Origin: Athripsodes cinereus
Lineage: Eukaryota > Arthropoda > Insecta > Trichoptera > Leptoceridae
Reading direction: 5' to 3'
Assembly: GCA_947579605.1 (NCBI GenBank)
Contig: OX388321.1
Coordinates: forward strand, 22,683,614 to 22,747,613
DNA length: 64,000 nucleotides
The position numbers and the translations under genes are program-made. Shown in pieces: positions 1-10,550 of this stretch. The notes beneath the pieces were generated by a model that made no database searches, had not been told where the DNA came from, and saw nothing but the letters and a program-made list of their open reading frames with translations. The first letter of the stretch is position 1, and each line of letters begins with the position of its first letter.

Positions 1-280
1 GAAGGCCTTCTACATATCTATTTATTTCATCTGAACCGGTATAATATTATGTATAATTATATTTTTAAAACTAAATTGATATCTTTTACTTAATTGGTAT
101 TGGTGAAATCAGTATGATATCTCTATTAGAACACAATGTTTACGCAGTAAAATATTTAATAACTTAAAACAATTTAGTTTAATAACTTATAAATAATTTA
201 ACAATTAGTTATTAAATATGAATTTTCAGAGTGTTAACACAAACACCCTTCAACAATCAATCAGTAAAATATTGTTTAAA
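1..280. other. AT-rich DNA, nothing recognised
   Basis: No coding-like reading frame, inverted repeat or known repeat motif was seen. The right end runs into an ATA-rich microsatellite that is the tail of the adjacent LINE remnant. Confidence 0.5.
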
Positions 281-427
281 ATAATTATAATAATAATAAA
301 CTTTATTGCACAAAATCAATATATAAAGAAGAACAAAAAACATGGTATCACAAAAATAGAATTAATAATTTTGTGCAATGGGCGAGTTTATTGCTGAAGC
401 GCAATATCTTCCAACTAACGCATCGGG
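281..427 (-). mobile_element. LINE 3'-end remnant (tail only)
   Basis: On the minus strand this reads GTTAGTTGGAAGATATTGCG, then a CAATAAACTCGCCCATTGC segment, a T-rich spacer, GTGCAATAAAG and an ATT/ATA microsatellite. The same arrangement recurs at 4561-4690, 30378-30512 and 21467-21557. The last of these follows a recognisable LINE C-terminus, so these are inferred to be 5'-truncated LINE 3'UTRs. No coding part is left here. Confidence 0.6.
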
Positions 428-436
428 AAATAAAAT

Positions 437-505
437 AAAATCTAATCGGGTAAAATGAAAAAGGCATCCCAGCGCTTAGGATTTGTCTCTAGGCTGGCTT
501 AAATT
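437..505 (+). repeat. Dispersed repeat shared with 59899-59965 and 63778-63811
   Basis: The block AAAATCTAATCGG, a GAAAAAGGCATCCC-like stretch and TAGGCTGGYTTAA recurs near 59899 and, shortened, near 63778. It has no coding capacity. At the two distal sites it lies within about 100 bp of LB LINE remnants, so it may be part of a LINE 3' region, but that is inference. Confidence 0.4.
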
Positions 506-1534
506 ATTACCTTCGGTTCCATATACAATAATAATAATAATAAAAAAAAATTTAGGATTCGCCGTTTTGTGGAAAAACCACTGCAAGGGCCCATTCAAGA
601 ATCATAACACTTCCTGAACGTGGGGTTTTTTACCTTACCTTAAACACCTCCACACACTCCAGAGTCCACAACAATGTTACATTGTGTAAACATTATTTAC
701 CAACTAAGATGTCTAATAAGTTTTTTCATTTAGTTGTGCCCAAAAGTTAAGTTAATTAACACTAAATATTCTAAATATTTATTGATGATTGTTCGAACAA
801 GTAGCTGAAAACGCATTGAATTTATAGTAGGATCCATCTCTAAAGATACACCCAAAATGCGTGAAGCAGAAGAGCTTAATTTTGAAAAACAACGATTGAC
901 TTTTCAGTAGTGATTAGAACGAGCAATATTTTTTCTATACTTGTGTTAAATTTTCATTATCAATATCTATGTACCTACATAGAAGGAAGACTGTCTAAAA
1001 AGTAAAATTGGATGTGAAAATATTTTCAAAAGGTTTACATCTATAAATAATACCACAGAGTAAGAAGGTATAAAGTACAAAGTAGTTTACAACGAAAGCT
1101 TCGAAATTATCAGTTCATCTATATCATAACTTAGTTAAACCATAACCTATTAGGAACCTAAAGATTATGAGAAATTGTCTTAAATGGGTCCTGTAACGAA
1201 ATCAACTCGTTCTTATAACAATAACCATCATAATAAAAGTTCCATGAGCTTATCAGCCATTATGGTCCACTTCTTTCCTGAAACATAGCTACTGGAAGTT
1301 TCAGTACTATTTCAACTTTGATTTTTCTCACTCGTAAACCCTTTCATTTCATGAAAGTATAGAATGTTACACATTTCAAACCCTTTTTCTTAGTATAGTC
1401 AACAAAATAATATAATATATCTAAAAGAATTGAACTAAAAAAATCTCTATCATCTATTATATAACAATTCTACACTATCACAAAATATCCCACAATTAGA
1501 AGAAATAACGTGCCAACTTTGAGTTTGAAAGTTG
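506..1534. other. Unassigned AT-rich stretch
   Basis: An AAT microsatellite (about 523-550) is followed by a short less AT-rich stretch near 550-635. The rest shows no supported gene or repeat. Confidence 0.4.
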
Positions 1535-1936
1535 GATAAATGCTATGAAAATGGTTGGTAAAACGATGCGTGATAGAGTGAGGAATGAGGTTATTAGAAG
1601 AATGAATGGATGCAAGAGGAGTGTTATGAATAGAATGCGTGAAAATAAATTGAGATGGTTTGGTCATGTGGAATGAATGGAAGAGGAAAAAATTACAAAG
1701 AGGTTTTACTTGTCTGATAAAAAAGGTGTGAGCAAGCGCGGGCGTCTAAAAACTACGTGGTTTGACCAAGTGGATCAAATTCTCAAGTACGGCCATGTGT
1801 TGAGAAATCGAAGTGTGTGCATGAGAAATCACAATAATATGTAGAAAAAGCGAAAAAAGTATGTAAGGACAGACTGATCTTAATGGCTTTGCGTTCTTTC
1901 TGCCTACCCCACTTGCGATGCGGCATGAGGGAATAG
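1535..1936 (+). mobile_element. LINE group LA, degenerate C-terminal fragment
   Basis: Conceptual translation gives MVGKTMRDRVRNE, then KLRWFGHVE, a stop in place of R, then KRGRLKTTW, FDQVDQIL and LSAYPTCDAA. This matches the open copies at 33872-34415 and 41965-42362. At least two in-frame stops break the reading. LA is the extreme C-terminus downstream of the reverse transcriptase domain of a non-LTR retrotransposon, and the RT itself is absent. This is an old, inactive copy. Confidence 0.8.
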
Positions 1937-3515
1937 TAAAGTACCTAAAGTAACATGCCAACTTTGCGTTATAAGAATATCGAATACCGTATCAATTAAT
2001 AACTAAGATATTCAGAATGAGTGGCATACCCGATCGCTTAATTTAAAGATTGCCCAAATCCATTTGAACCAGTTTCTTCCTTGTAGAAGTGCATTAAATG
2101 CATGAAACAGAAAAACAAATTATCTAGTTTATTTGTCTATCATGGGTAAAAAAACGTCGTTTGTAGAAATACAAAAATTAAATTTTCGTTGAATTTTTAT
2201 TAATTTTTAGTATCCACACATTTTGGTGAACTTAAGCTTTTATTTTTTAGAAGTACCTACCTATTTTATTTTTATCGATATCACATGTCTGAAAATATTA
2301 GGTCATTGAAAGGATTATATTGTGTTATGGCTGTTATGAGTTCCATATATTGAGTTTTTGATTTCGTCTTGATAAGGAATAGATGTGGCAGGGTCGAGTT
2401 GAGTGCCTCATTCCACAAAATAGTTTAGTCTTCCGTATATCTTACAACATGTACCGATATTATCATGAGATTTTCTACAAGTAGAGTAGGCAGTGTATTC
2501 GAACTCAAATTCAATTTTCTTTATTCAGTAGAACATTTTTTTTACATATTTGAAAATATCACATTTTTTGCTTATTTCCAATGTGTTGCTGCCTCACTAG
2601 GCACAATGGACCTATAAACCCAATTCAATAACCTGCCATTCGACGTGAGAAAGACTCCAAGAGGCGACGATCTTTTAAAATAATAAAGAAGCGCTACAAG
2701 CCGAATAAGACGGGATAACACTTTCAGCGACAATTTTGAGATTCAGGCTCATGTCACCATTGAGCACTGTAATATATTTCTGTGTATGTGTGTTTGTGTT
2801 AATTTTGATGAGAGAAAAATTGATCCAGGTGATTTGTATATTGTTTTGACATTGTGAATAATTGTATTGGTTTAATTTTGTATTGTGCTGGTAGATTGGA
2901 TGAATGAACGTTTGATGAATGTACATGAGAACTGAAAGTTTGCTATTTCTAACTAATTTTTATATGTGTATTAATATTTCTAGCTAATTCTTATATGTGT
3001 GTTAGTAATTATTATAGTTGATATCCGACCCTCCGCACAAGCATTTGGTTGCTTATGGAGGGAGCATTTTACTATGTGTAATATTATTTTGTTATTGTAA
3101 TATCAATATATACTGTGTATTTATGAATGAAATAATAAGTAAAAAAAAAAAAAATTGGGCTAACAACAAAAAAGAAAAACATTACAAAACTATAAAAGAA
3201 TAATTAATAAAAATAAATAAACAAGAATACTCACAACACAACAATTCACCAACGAAGAATACTTTCCCGTACATTTATGTCTTCTCTTGTCTATCAAGAA
3301 ATCGATAACCAGGTTTTTAAAACTTCTAATAGAAGAAGTGTCCCTAATCTTGTATACATACATATCTGGATAGGAAAATATTTCCCGGCATTTCCCATGA
3401 TGTCCTTCAAAATATTTATATCACAGGAGATCATGAACGGAGATACAAGGACAAAAACCTTGTAACTATCCTGGTGGACGAAACATAATAAGTCAACCTT
3501 CTGCATTCCATTTTT
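1937..3515. other. Unassigned stretch with a poly(A) run
   Basis: No gene is supported. A 14-A run near 3141-3154 follows a short GC-richer block (about 3020-3070). It could be the end of a retroposed sequence with a poly(A) tail, but no family is recognised. Confidence 0.35.
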
Positions 3516-3770
3516 GTCGGCCGGTGTGACGTGGAGGTAACGCTCTTGCCTTTGAGTCACGAGGTGCCGGGTTCGATTCCCGGGCAGGACAAAGTAAAGA
3601 ATGACCTTTTTCAAATCGTCCTGTGTCTGGGTGTTACATGTATATGTGTGAGGTGCATTGTCGGTATATGTGTGTATCGTCGCGTTAGTACCCATAATAC
3701 AAGATTCATATGAGTTTGGGACTAGCTCGATATGTGTGAATTGTCTTTGTATGTTATGTTACCTTATTTT
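3516..3770 (+). mobile_element. tRNA-derived SINE, family S1, nearly full length
   Basis: The head GCCGGTGTGACGTGGAGG resembles a tRNA 5' part. A perfect RNA polymerase III B box, GGTTCGATTCC, lies at 3570-3580. The tRNA-unrelated body has GTTAGTACCCATAATAC and GTTTGGGACTAGCTCGAT and ends in a TATGTTATGTTA-like tail. The same body recurs at 16951-17227 (minus), 22228-22370, 38058-38130 and 57066-57115. The clear promoter and several truncated relatives support a SINE rather than a tRNA gene. Confidence 0.85.
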
Positions 3771-4281
3771 ACGTGAAAAATAACATTGTTTTAATATTAC
3801 ATCTAAAAAAATTATTATATTGTTATTCATGTAACATAATTTTATAGAAAATTTGTACTGTGTTATAATTTAGTCTACGGTTATAATAATAGCATAGTTA
3901 CGTGGTATAACAACATACTTAACACGAATCAACTGTATTTCTTATTACTTGAAGCTGAATCCTCTCCCATTTTTCTGTCACATAAAATTTCAACCTTAAT
4001 ACTTACACACAACGTAGTACATAGTAGTCTGGCAATGTGCTTCTACTGCTAATAAAAACTTGTAATAAATTAAGTCTTTTTTTTGTTCGCGAGCAAGCTT
4101 TATTTATAGACCTGACTCTCATTTTTTTCTTTGATTTTCTTCTTTCTTTTCTGTCTTCTCTCTCTCATCCTGTCCTTTTTCTTTTCACTATAATATATTT
4201 TTATTATATAGTACTAGCGTGGGCTAACCCTGATTCGCTCAAGAAATAAATAATAAAAATAATAATACTTCATTAATAAAA
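3771..4281. other. Unassigned AT-rich stretch
   Basis: A pyrimidine-rich block lies near 4120-4190. No gene, inverted repeat or known family was seen. Confidence 0.4.
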
Positions 4282-4344
4282 AAAAAATCATGAGCAGCTG
4301 GCGAGCTTATTGCCTATAAGCTCGCCAGCTGCTCATGATTTTTT
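4282..4344. repeat. Perfect 28-bp inverted repeat (7-nt loop)
   Basis: Arm 4282-4309 is the exact reverse complement of arm 4317-4344, with loop TTGCCTA between. The arm sequence (AATAAGCTCGCC...GCTCATGATTTTTT) resembles the LINE tail at 21490-21530, so the palindrome looks like an inverted duplication of a LINE 3' end. Perfect identity suggests a recent origin. Confidence 0.9.
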
Positions 4345-4459
4345 ATAGGTTCTTACCCAAAGAATAGTAAAAATGTGGGGTAAATTGTATTAAAACTGGC
4401 AACAACATGATTATGGCAAAAACATGTCTTGGTTTTTATTACAAAATATTTTCTACTAT

Positions 4460-4550
4460 AAGTGATAAACATGCAGATTGATCTCTCCGTGTCATTAAAA
4501 ATAAGACATTCGGGATGGTGGTTGGCATGATTCATCGTTAAATTGTAGAT
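4460..4550 (+). repeat. Repeat A, degenerate copy
   Basis: It retains the core AATAAGACATTCGGGATGG and the following TTCATCGTTAAATT block of repeat A, whose best copy is 15897-16085. It is directly followed by a LINE tail. Confidence 0.55.
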
Positions 4551-4560
4551 GTTAGTTGGA

Positions 4561-4690
4561 TTAGTTGGAAGATATCGCGCTTCCGCAATAAACACGACCA
4601 TTGCACAAATTTATTTGTCTGGTTCTACAATGTTTATATTTTATTAATGTTTGTTTTTTTGTGCAATAAAGATTTTTATTATTATTATTA
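4561..4690 (+). mobile_element. LINE 3'-end remnant (tail only)
   Basis: It contains TTAGTTGGAAGATATCGCGC, CAATAAACACGACCATTGC, a T-rich spacer, TTTGTGCAATAAAG and an (ATT)n tail. This is the same layout as 281-427 (minus) and 30378-30512 (plus). Confidence 0.65.
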
Positions 4691-4738
4691 TGTTAATTGT
4701 TTTAAACGTGAAATTTAACTACTCTTAGTAAAAAATTA

Positions 4739-4870
4739 AGGCATACCCTACAAGTTGTGTAGCCAGCAGATCAGCTTCATTTGATAAGCATACAAGTTAT
4801 TATATCCGTGCCAACATTCAATTTAGACATTCAGGATTTGTGGCAAATCTCATCGTTAAATTTAAAATAT
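4739..4870 (+). repeat. Repeat A copy
   Basis: It has GCATACCCTACAAGTTGTG, GTAGCCAGCAGATCAGCT, the AGACATTCAGGATTTGTGG core and a TCATCGTTAAATTTAAAAT end, in the order seen at 15897-16085. It is non-coding. Confidence 0.65.
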
Positions 4871-6153
4871 CTGTTTATTGAAACAAACAAACTATTTTAA
4901 AGTACCTATACTGTTTAGTTTGACAATGACTTTGTGAGTCGAAACCAGGTTACGGTTATTATTAATAAATTAATGCAGTAAAATTTAAAACAATTTGTTG
5001 TTTGTTTACATGAATAAATATGGAGTTTATCAAAATAAATGTCAACTCTATCAACAATGTAAAATATCTTAAATTATTCGAACAACAGACTGTTTTTTCA
5101 GGACAATCTGCTTACAGAAATGATATGGAGACTAATTATTTGCCTAGTGCTCCACGGAACCAAATATACATACGAATGAACTCAAACATTTATTTGTCCA
5201 CTACTATCACCTATTATTCTGTTTGAAAGTGAGTAAAAACATAATTTCTGTTAACTTCGGTTCTGTTCACAAAAGAAATAATAAAAATTATAAAACCATT
5301 CTACGAATCGTATTTTAAATAAGAACTTGGAGTAATTCCTTTCTTTCAAACGTAATTATAAAGCGAATAATAACAATAATATATATCCTGTATTCGAAAA
5401 TTATTGTACTTGATATTATTACAGTGTTTGTTTAAATAAAGAACATACAAACAAAAAAAAATATCTATGAGATTATTATAATTAAATAATTTTTTTTGGC
5501 AATATAATTTTAAATCGATTTTTTACACTTTTTCAAAAATATAATAAAAAATTTTCAAAAATGAAATCGAATGACTATGTATATTATTAATTAAATATTA
5601 ATTAAATTAAGATAGATCTATAAGGCTTTCCATTCTCTTTGTCTTTCTCTCTTGGGATACGCGTAGACTTTTTCAATTTTAATTTAATCAAGTTTATTTC
5701 GGTAATTCTTTCTTCTTGATTATTCTTATTTCATAATTGAAACGAGAACCTCCCCACACTCGGATATTTCAGGAGTTGAGTCACAGATTCCTAATTATCC
5801 GCAATCTCAAACCAAAACTGGAAGATCTGGAAGATTGGCTGGCTAAGACGGCTATCATGGAATTTTTTTATACTATACACTATTTTATCAGTGCCCCTTT
5901 TGAAAGCAAGTTAATTAATTTAATTTAAAGTAAAAACAAATATGAAATACAAAGACACAAAAGTAGGACAAGAGTTACACAAATAATAAAACAGAGATAA
6001 GAAAAAAAAACATAAGCGTACTAAACAGAAAAAGAGATTCAATTTTTAGTGGAAATGAAAAGGTTATCTTAGATAAGTCAGCTATCATCCAACAACATGT
6101 GTTAAAACAAATAATTATAAAAAGCATTCAAAATTTTAGAACACAATTTATGA
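4871..6153. other. Unassigned AT-rich stretch with one hairpin motif
   Basis: At 5762-5800, GGATATTTCAGGAGT faces GATTCCTAATTATCC in inverted orientation. The same motif recurs at 31577-31611 and 54890-54924. No gene or other family is supported. Confidence 0.4.
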
Positions 6154-6422
6154 GAGTGTAGGTTATAGCTCAAAATCTCAATTTAGTGTGCCAGTGTAAT
6201 GAACGAATGAGTTAGCTAGATATGTTAAGACGACGAAAATGTTACCTATATTTTCTTTGTATAAATTGTCAACTTTGTATAAATTGACAACTTTGTACAA
6301 ATTTACCATTAATTTTAAGAAAATATAGGTAGGTAACATTTCTACATAAAGACTGTCTCGCTGACTCATTCATTCATTACACTGGCAAACTAAATTGAGA
6401 TTTTTAGCTATAACCGACACTC
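6154..6422. mobile_element. Fold-back MITE M1
   Basis: Left arm (about 6154-6265) and right arm (about 6310-6422) are near-perfect inverted repeats of roughly 110 bp. They begin GAGTGTAGGTTATAGCT and GAGTGTCGGTTATAGCT (right, reverse-complemented). The loop carries short repeats of TTTGTATAAATTG. There is no ORF, and no clear target duplication was seen. A non-autonomous DNA transposon is the simplest reading. Confidence 0.85.
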
Positions 6423-7234
6423 CCATGTTTTCTCAGGTTTTTTGGTTTTTATATAGTTTTGTCTTCTTTTGTTAATTTTATCATAATTATATTTTATAAT
6501 TTTTATATAAATTGTGAATATACACGGAAATGAAATGTCGGTATTATGTGGGTACAGAGATTAACATAAGTAATAGGAATTAGTTTTAATTACTATGCAC
6601 GTATTTGTAAATATTAATTATATTAGTTAGTATATAAATAGTCATACAAGTATACATCTAAATATTAGTATAATTATTAATATAATAAAGGTTATACGTT
6701 TGCAATCATGTACAACTTCACAATATAGAAACAATAGGAATATACGTGACTATTAATGCCGGATTGAAATTAAACTAGTAATATTTACTCAGTTACTTAC
6801 AGTTATATTTTTTTGCGAGTGTATTTTTCATTTTTTTATTGTTTCCTAATTTGTCATTTGAAAACTTATATTTAACTCTGTACGTGGGAGTGAAACTACA
6901 CTTTGTAAAATATCGGCCGAATTGACTTATAAATACCGAATTACATTCCTTGTTTTGCTCTTTTTGATGATTTAGCTATCTTGATAATGAGTTATATTTT
7001 GTAATATCCACTGATTTTTGTTTAAACAATACAAAACTTTTTTACCGCAGTTTTGTGAAAATTATAAAAAAAGTGTAAGACATGATTAATAGCAATCATC
7101 TAAAATAATTTTAAGTGTAATAATTTCGTATAAACTAACATGTGAAAAGCAAATGTAGGTTAATTTGTTGAAAAAACCTTGATCGGCCATATTGAAAAAT
7201 GGTGACTATTGAGATAGTGCAATTTCACTCCAGA
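6423..7234. other. Unassigned AT-rich stretch
   Basis: No coding frame or repeat structure was recognised. Confidence 0.45.
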
Positions 7235-7294
7235 GTACAGTTATATTTGGGTTTATAACAAAAAACCCAGATATCTTTTTTAAAAAAAAAAAGA
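7235..7294 (+). mobile_element. SINE S2, 3' end only
   Basis: It reads GTTATATTTGGGTTTATAAC, AACCCAGATATCTTTTTT and a poly(A) run. This matches the 3' end of the full S2 copy at 48593-48776 (minus). The tRNA-like head is absent. Confidence 0.65.
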
Positions 7295-7356
7295 AATATA
7301 GATTCACTTAACATTTGCCTGACTATGAGATTGAACGTTATCAGAAACAAAAATGA

Positions 7357-7576
7357 TTAATTAGGTAATTTGAAACCCTTGTTTCCTTCTTCTATACGTA
7401 ACTGATCACGAGAGAGACGTCTTTCGACTTATCAGGTCATTATTAATCGATTGATAACGACCTGATAAGTCGGAAAACGTCTCTCTCGTGATCAATAACT
7501 TATAGTAGAAAGAAACACTCGTTTCAAAGTACCTAATTATGGAATTCTACTACGTGTGCACCGACACAATTAATTA
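7357..7576 (+). mobile_element. Fold-back MITE M2, copy flanked by ATTAATTA
   Basis: Arms carrying GATCACGAGAGAGACGTC pair around a short centre near 7446-7455. The right end has an extra segment, GGAATTCTACTACGTGTGC then ACCGACACAA, with no counterpart on the left. ATTAATTA occurs at 7356-7363 and again at 7569-7576, a candidate 8-bp target duplication as in hAT elements. The same asymmetry recurs at 8462, 12790, 15168, 25031 and 43190. It is non-coding. Confidence 0.8.
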
Positions 7577-8461
7577 ACAATTAATGGAAAGATTAAATAT
7601 TTGTTACATTTTAATTTCAAAGACTTTTTAGGCGTTCTTACAGACACACATTCTTAAATATGATCATAATTACGGTTCACCTATCTATAATTATTTGATA
7701 GTTTATATTATTATTAGGTTGGTATTTGCCTACTATTATTATATTAATGTGAAGGAATAATTTGATAACTATGGAAATTAATTAACCAGTATTGTTTACA
7801 TAATCAAAACATCATCTATGTTTAAACATACAAACAAACTTATAACTACCTACAACCTAAAACAGGGTTTCTCAAACCAATAGTACCTACCTTTACCAGG
7901 TATGCACCCCTTAACTATTCATTCTTTTTGATGGATATTTTTTTCCTTTATTATTTCTAACTAACTATTCGTTCCATTATCAGTAACAATACTAAACATA
8001 AATTAATTTCTAGGACAGTTATGATGGGGTAAAGCGAAGGAGTGGTGAGTGGGGGCAGGGGTGGAGAAGAAAAAAGCAAAGACAAGAGTGGAGATGACAT
8101 GGGTGGGATTTGGATATTTTTAATATTTTCATTTTTTATGCAGCAATTATTTATTTCCAATGATTCTATTTACTTTCGATTGCGCCCGAGCGCAAAAAAG
8201 TTTGAGTAGGTATGCCTGTCTTACAATAACGTTATCTATGTTTAAATATTATAGGTAGTAGTTCTGATAATATGAACTTTATTCATACAAAGTATATTAA
8301 TTTAATATTCCATTATATACATTACACATCGTATTCCTTACAGCGTAGGCAGAAAGGATCCTCATAATATTTTGTACATTTATTTAAAAAAGGGCAAACT
8401 GAACATTTCCATATTATTAAATTTAATGTGAGTCAATTGTTAAAAAACAGTTTATTTTACT
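7577..8461. other. Unassigned stretch
   Basis: A purine-rich patch lies near 8030-8100. No gene or repeat family was recognised. Confidence 0.4.
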
Positions 8462-8622
8462 AAATTGATACTTGTTTAGAGAGACGTCTTTCATCTTTTA
8501 AGGACATTGTCAATCAATTGTTTTCGATTGACAATATTCTTGAATAAAAAAAGATGGTTTTCTCAATATAAATTAATATAGTACAAGAAAACATTTTGGA
8601 ATTCTACTGCCTAAACACCGTC
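8462..8622 (+). mobile_element. Fold-back MITE M2, degenerate copy
   Basis: The core is GAGAGACGTCTTTCATCTTT, then AGGACATTGTCAATC facing GATTGACAATATTCT. The right-side extension GGAATTCTACTGCCTAAACA then CCGTCCC has no match at the left end. Confidence 0.7.
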
Positions 8623-8889
8623 CCAATGAATAAATTTAAAACTGTACCAGAAATCAGTAATATTGTTGATACCTACTCTATTATGAATTAGTGTTCAGAC
8701 GGATCGTATTGATCACGCAAAAAAATAATCCTGAACCAATGAAACCATTTGTACCTTAAATATCTTGAACTGAACATCCCTTAAATAACGTACACGTGAA
8801 TTTGTCATTGATGCTTAAACGAGAGAATGTCGAAATATTTGGTAGCTTGATAAATTAAAAAAAAACATACCCCGCAAAAGTTCACATGG

Positions 8890-9134
8890 TTTGTGAGTTG
8901 CGACGGTTCGGACATGTGAATTGAACGATTGATAAAAAGATGACTAAGAGGCTTTATTTATTTGAAAAAAGGGCCGTGAGTAAGCTAGGACGTCTTGATC
9001 AAATTTCTTATGACGGTTGCGTGTTGAGTAAGAGAAAGCGACGTGCATGTGTGAGATATTGGTTTGACGTGGAAGCAGCAAAAGAAGTATGTAAGAATAG
9101 ATCAATATGGTGTTCCATTCTCTCTACTTACCTC
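8890..9134 (+). mobile_element. LINE group LA fragment, broken by M3
   Basis: Translation gives a RRFGHVN-like start, MTKRLYLFEKRAVSK, VLSKRKRRACVRYW, EAAKEVCKNRSIW and LSTYLT, which aligns with the LA C-terminus. A deletion removes GRPRTTW and most of DHVDQ. The reading stops where M3 begins. The LA tail (GATAGATAGATA) resumes at 9356, just after M3, so M3 inserted into this copy. Confidence 0.8.
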
Positions 9135-9355
9135 ACCAGTAGGGTTACTCTTGACAAAACTAAACACGATCTTAATCTAGTCTTGATCTTGATCATACGA
9201 CGCACGAAGTGACTATTGGCCAAAAATACACGCAAACCGATCGCGCGTTAGCGGTAGTGCGGTGTTTTTGACCATAGTCCCTTCGTGCGTCGTATGATCA
9301 AGATCAAGACTAGATTAAGATCGTGTTTAGTTTTGTCAAGAGTAACCCTGCTGGT
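9135..9355. mobile_element. Palindromic MITE M3, copy 1
   Basis: The ends read ACCAGTAGGGTTACTC and, reverse-complemented, ACCAGCAGGGTTACTC. Arms of about 100 bp (9135-9233 and 9257-9355) are nearly identical inverted repeats through GATCATACGACGCACGAAG, so the whole element is almost one palindrome. There is no ORF. A second, decayed copy lies at 41563-41765. Confidence 0.9.
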
Positions 9356-9373
9356 ATGGATAGATAGATATAA
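9356..9373 (+). mobile_element. (TAGA)n tail of the interrupted LA copy
   Basis: ATGGATAGATAGATATA matches the tail of the LA copies at 10612 and 33872 and belongs with 8890-9134 across M3. Confidence 0.7.
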
Positions 9374-9470
9374 ATCCTAGCGAAATGGGTCGGCTGCGGG
9401 TTCAAGTCTTACCAATAAGATGTCGTTGTCTTTTGCAAGTTTTACATGAAATTTCATTTATTTATTCCTA
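9374..9470 (+). mobile_element. Possible degenerate tRNA-like SINE
   Basis: GGTCGGCTGCGGGTTCAAG contains a B-box-like GGTTCAAGTCTT near 9399-9410, followed by an unrelated tail. No A box or tRNA fold is convincing. Confidence 0.25.
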
Positions 9471-9489
9471 CCATCACATACAGCAAATG

Positions 9490-9650
9490 TTCTGTCGGCC
9501 CGGGCGTCCCGTTTTCACAGTACCCATGTTCCTGTGACAACGAAATCAGAGGTGACGCGATTGGCACAGAAACGCTCTGAATGGAGGAGGCTGGTTTCTG
9601 CTCTGTGCCCCCGAGAGGAGCTTTGAGGGCGATAATGATGATTATAACAC
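9490..9650 (+). mobile_element. LINE group LB 3' end
   Basis: It encodes remnants of RRPGRPF, TVPMFL (replacing TIHRSYD), RFAQKRSEWRRLVSAL and PREEL, then a stop and GATAATGATGATT, the LB tail. Compared with 20395-20881 it lacks the segment encoding AQGMSWKE. It is inactive. Confidence 0.75.
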
Positions 9651-10329
9651 CATCACGAAATTTTCCACAAGTGAAGCTACAAACGGACTAAATGCTAATA
9701 ATAAACTACGGAAAAGAGTGAGTGACCTATCTATGCTTTGCTGGTCATTCCAGGGTACGATTGATTTCACAATTTCATATATAATTTATTGTAATGACTA
9801 TCTTTTATGTCCCTAATAAAATAAAAGCCCATCGGACGAGTGGTTATCTATGAGATGGGACTCTAGTATTAATAAAAATATAACACAGACTCATAAAATA
9901 TAAGAAAATCAATGAATTGTCGATATTTGTATAAAATAATAATAATATAATGTGCTTTATATATGTATATAATGGGACTTATATATACATATATATAAAA
10001 AAAGAAGAGACAAATGAGAAAATAACAAAATCACTCAAACGTCTCCTGATTGCTTTCGATACTTTGCACCCACCCCCCGGTACATAGTCAGAGTAAACCC
10101 TACTACATCCCTTACAGCCTATTTCTTCTTAAAGCTTCAATAATCAAACGAATGCTAAGCTCGACTTGGGCCATTTTAATAAAAAAAAATCACATACACA
10201 TTCATATAATATATGTACATATAGTATGACATTTTAGCTATACAATGTTTTTATTGATTTGCGTGAGTTACTTGGATGAATTGATACTTTTTATCATATT
10301 ATTAAAAACGTATTTTGTAAAAAAAAAAT
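9651..10329. other. Unassigned stretch
   Basis: It contains TATA-rich microsatellite DNA near 9950-10000 and no supported gene. Confidence 0.4.
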
Positions 10330-10493
10330 GTTTTTTTTTGTAATAAATCAAAAAACAAACTTATACATTTTTCACAGTAAGCTACTAAAAGCTTGTGCCG
10401 TGAAAGGGGAGTTTGCCGGCACCTGGTATCGAACCACGGACCCCATGTTCACGAGGCCGAGACTCTACCTCCAGGCTACCGACGAACTCATTA
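10330..10493 (-). mobile_element. tRNA-derived SINE S2, nearly complete
   Basis: On the minus strand the order is GAGTTCGTCGGTAGCCTGG, AGGTAGAGTCTCGGCC, a B box GGTTCGATACC (plus-strand 10425-10435), GTGCCGGCAAACTCCCC, CACAAGCTTTTAGTAGC and a T/A-rich end. The partner copy at 48593-48776 has the same order plus a longer 3' end. The pol III B box and tRNA-like head support a SINE. Confidence 0.8.
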
Positions 10494-10550
10494 TTACATA
10501 TACAAAGTTGGTTTTCTTATGAGAGAAGCCAAAATCTCATTGATTTAGGT

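Noticed and set aside
3519..3595. tRNA gene
   Set aside because: The B box is good, but the acceptor and anticodon arms do not pair well and the sequence continues into a SINE body seen in several truncated copies.
3294..3695. 133-codon open frame on the minus strand
   Set aside because: It overlaps the S1 SINE in antisense and shows no domain. SINE bodies often leave such frames by chance.
10380..10490. tRNA gene on the minus strand
   Set aside because: The same head with the same tail recurs at 48593-48776, which identifies the S2 SINE.
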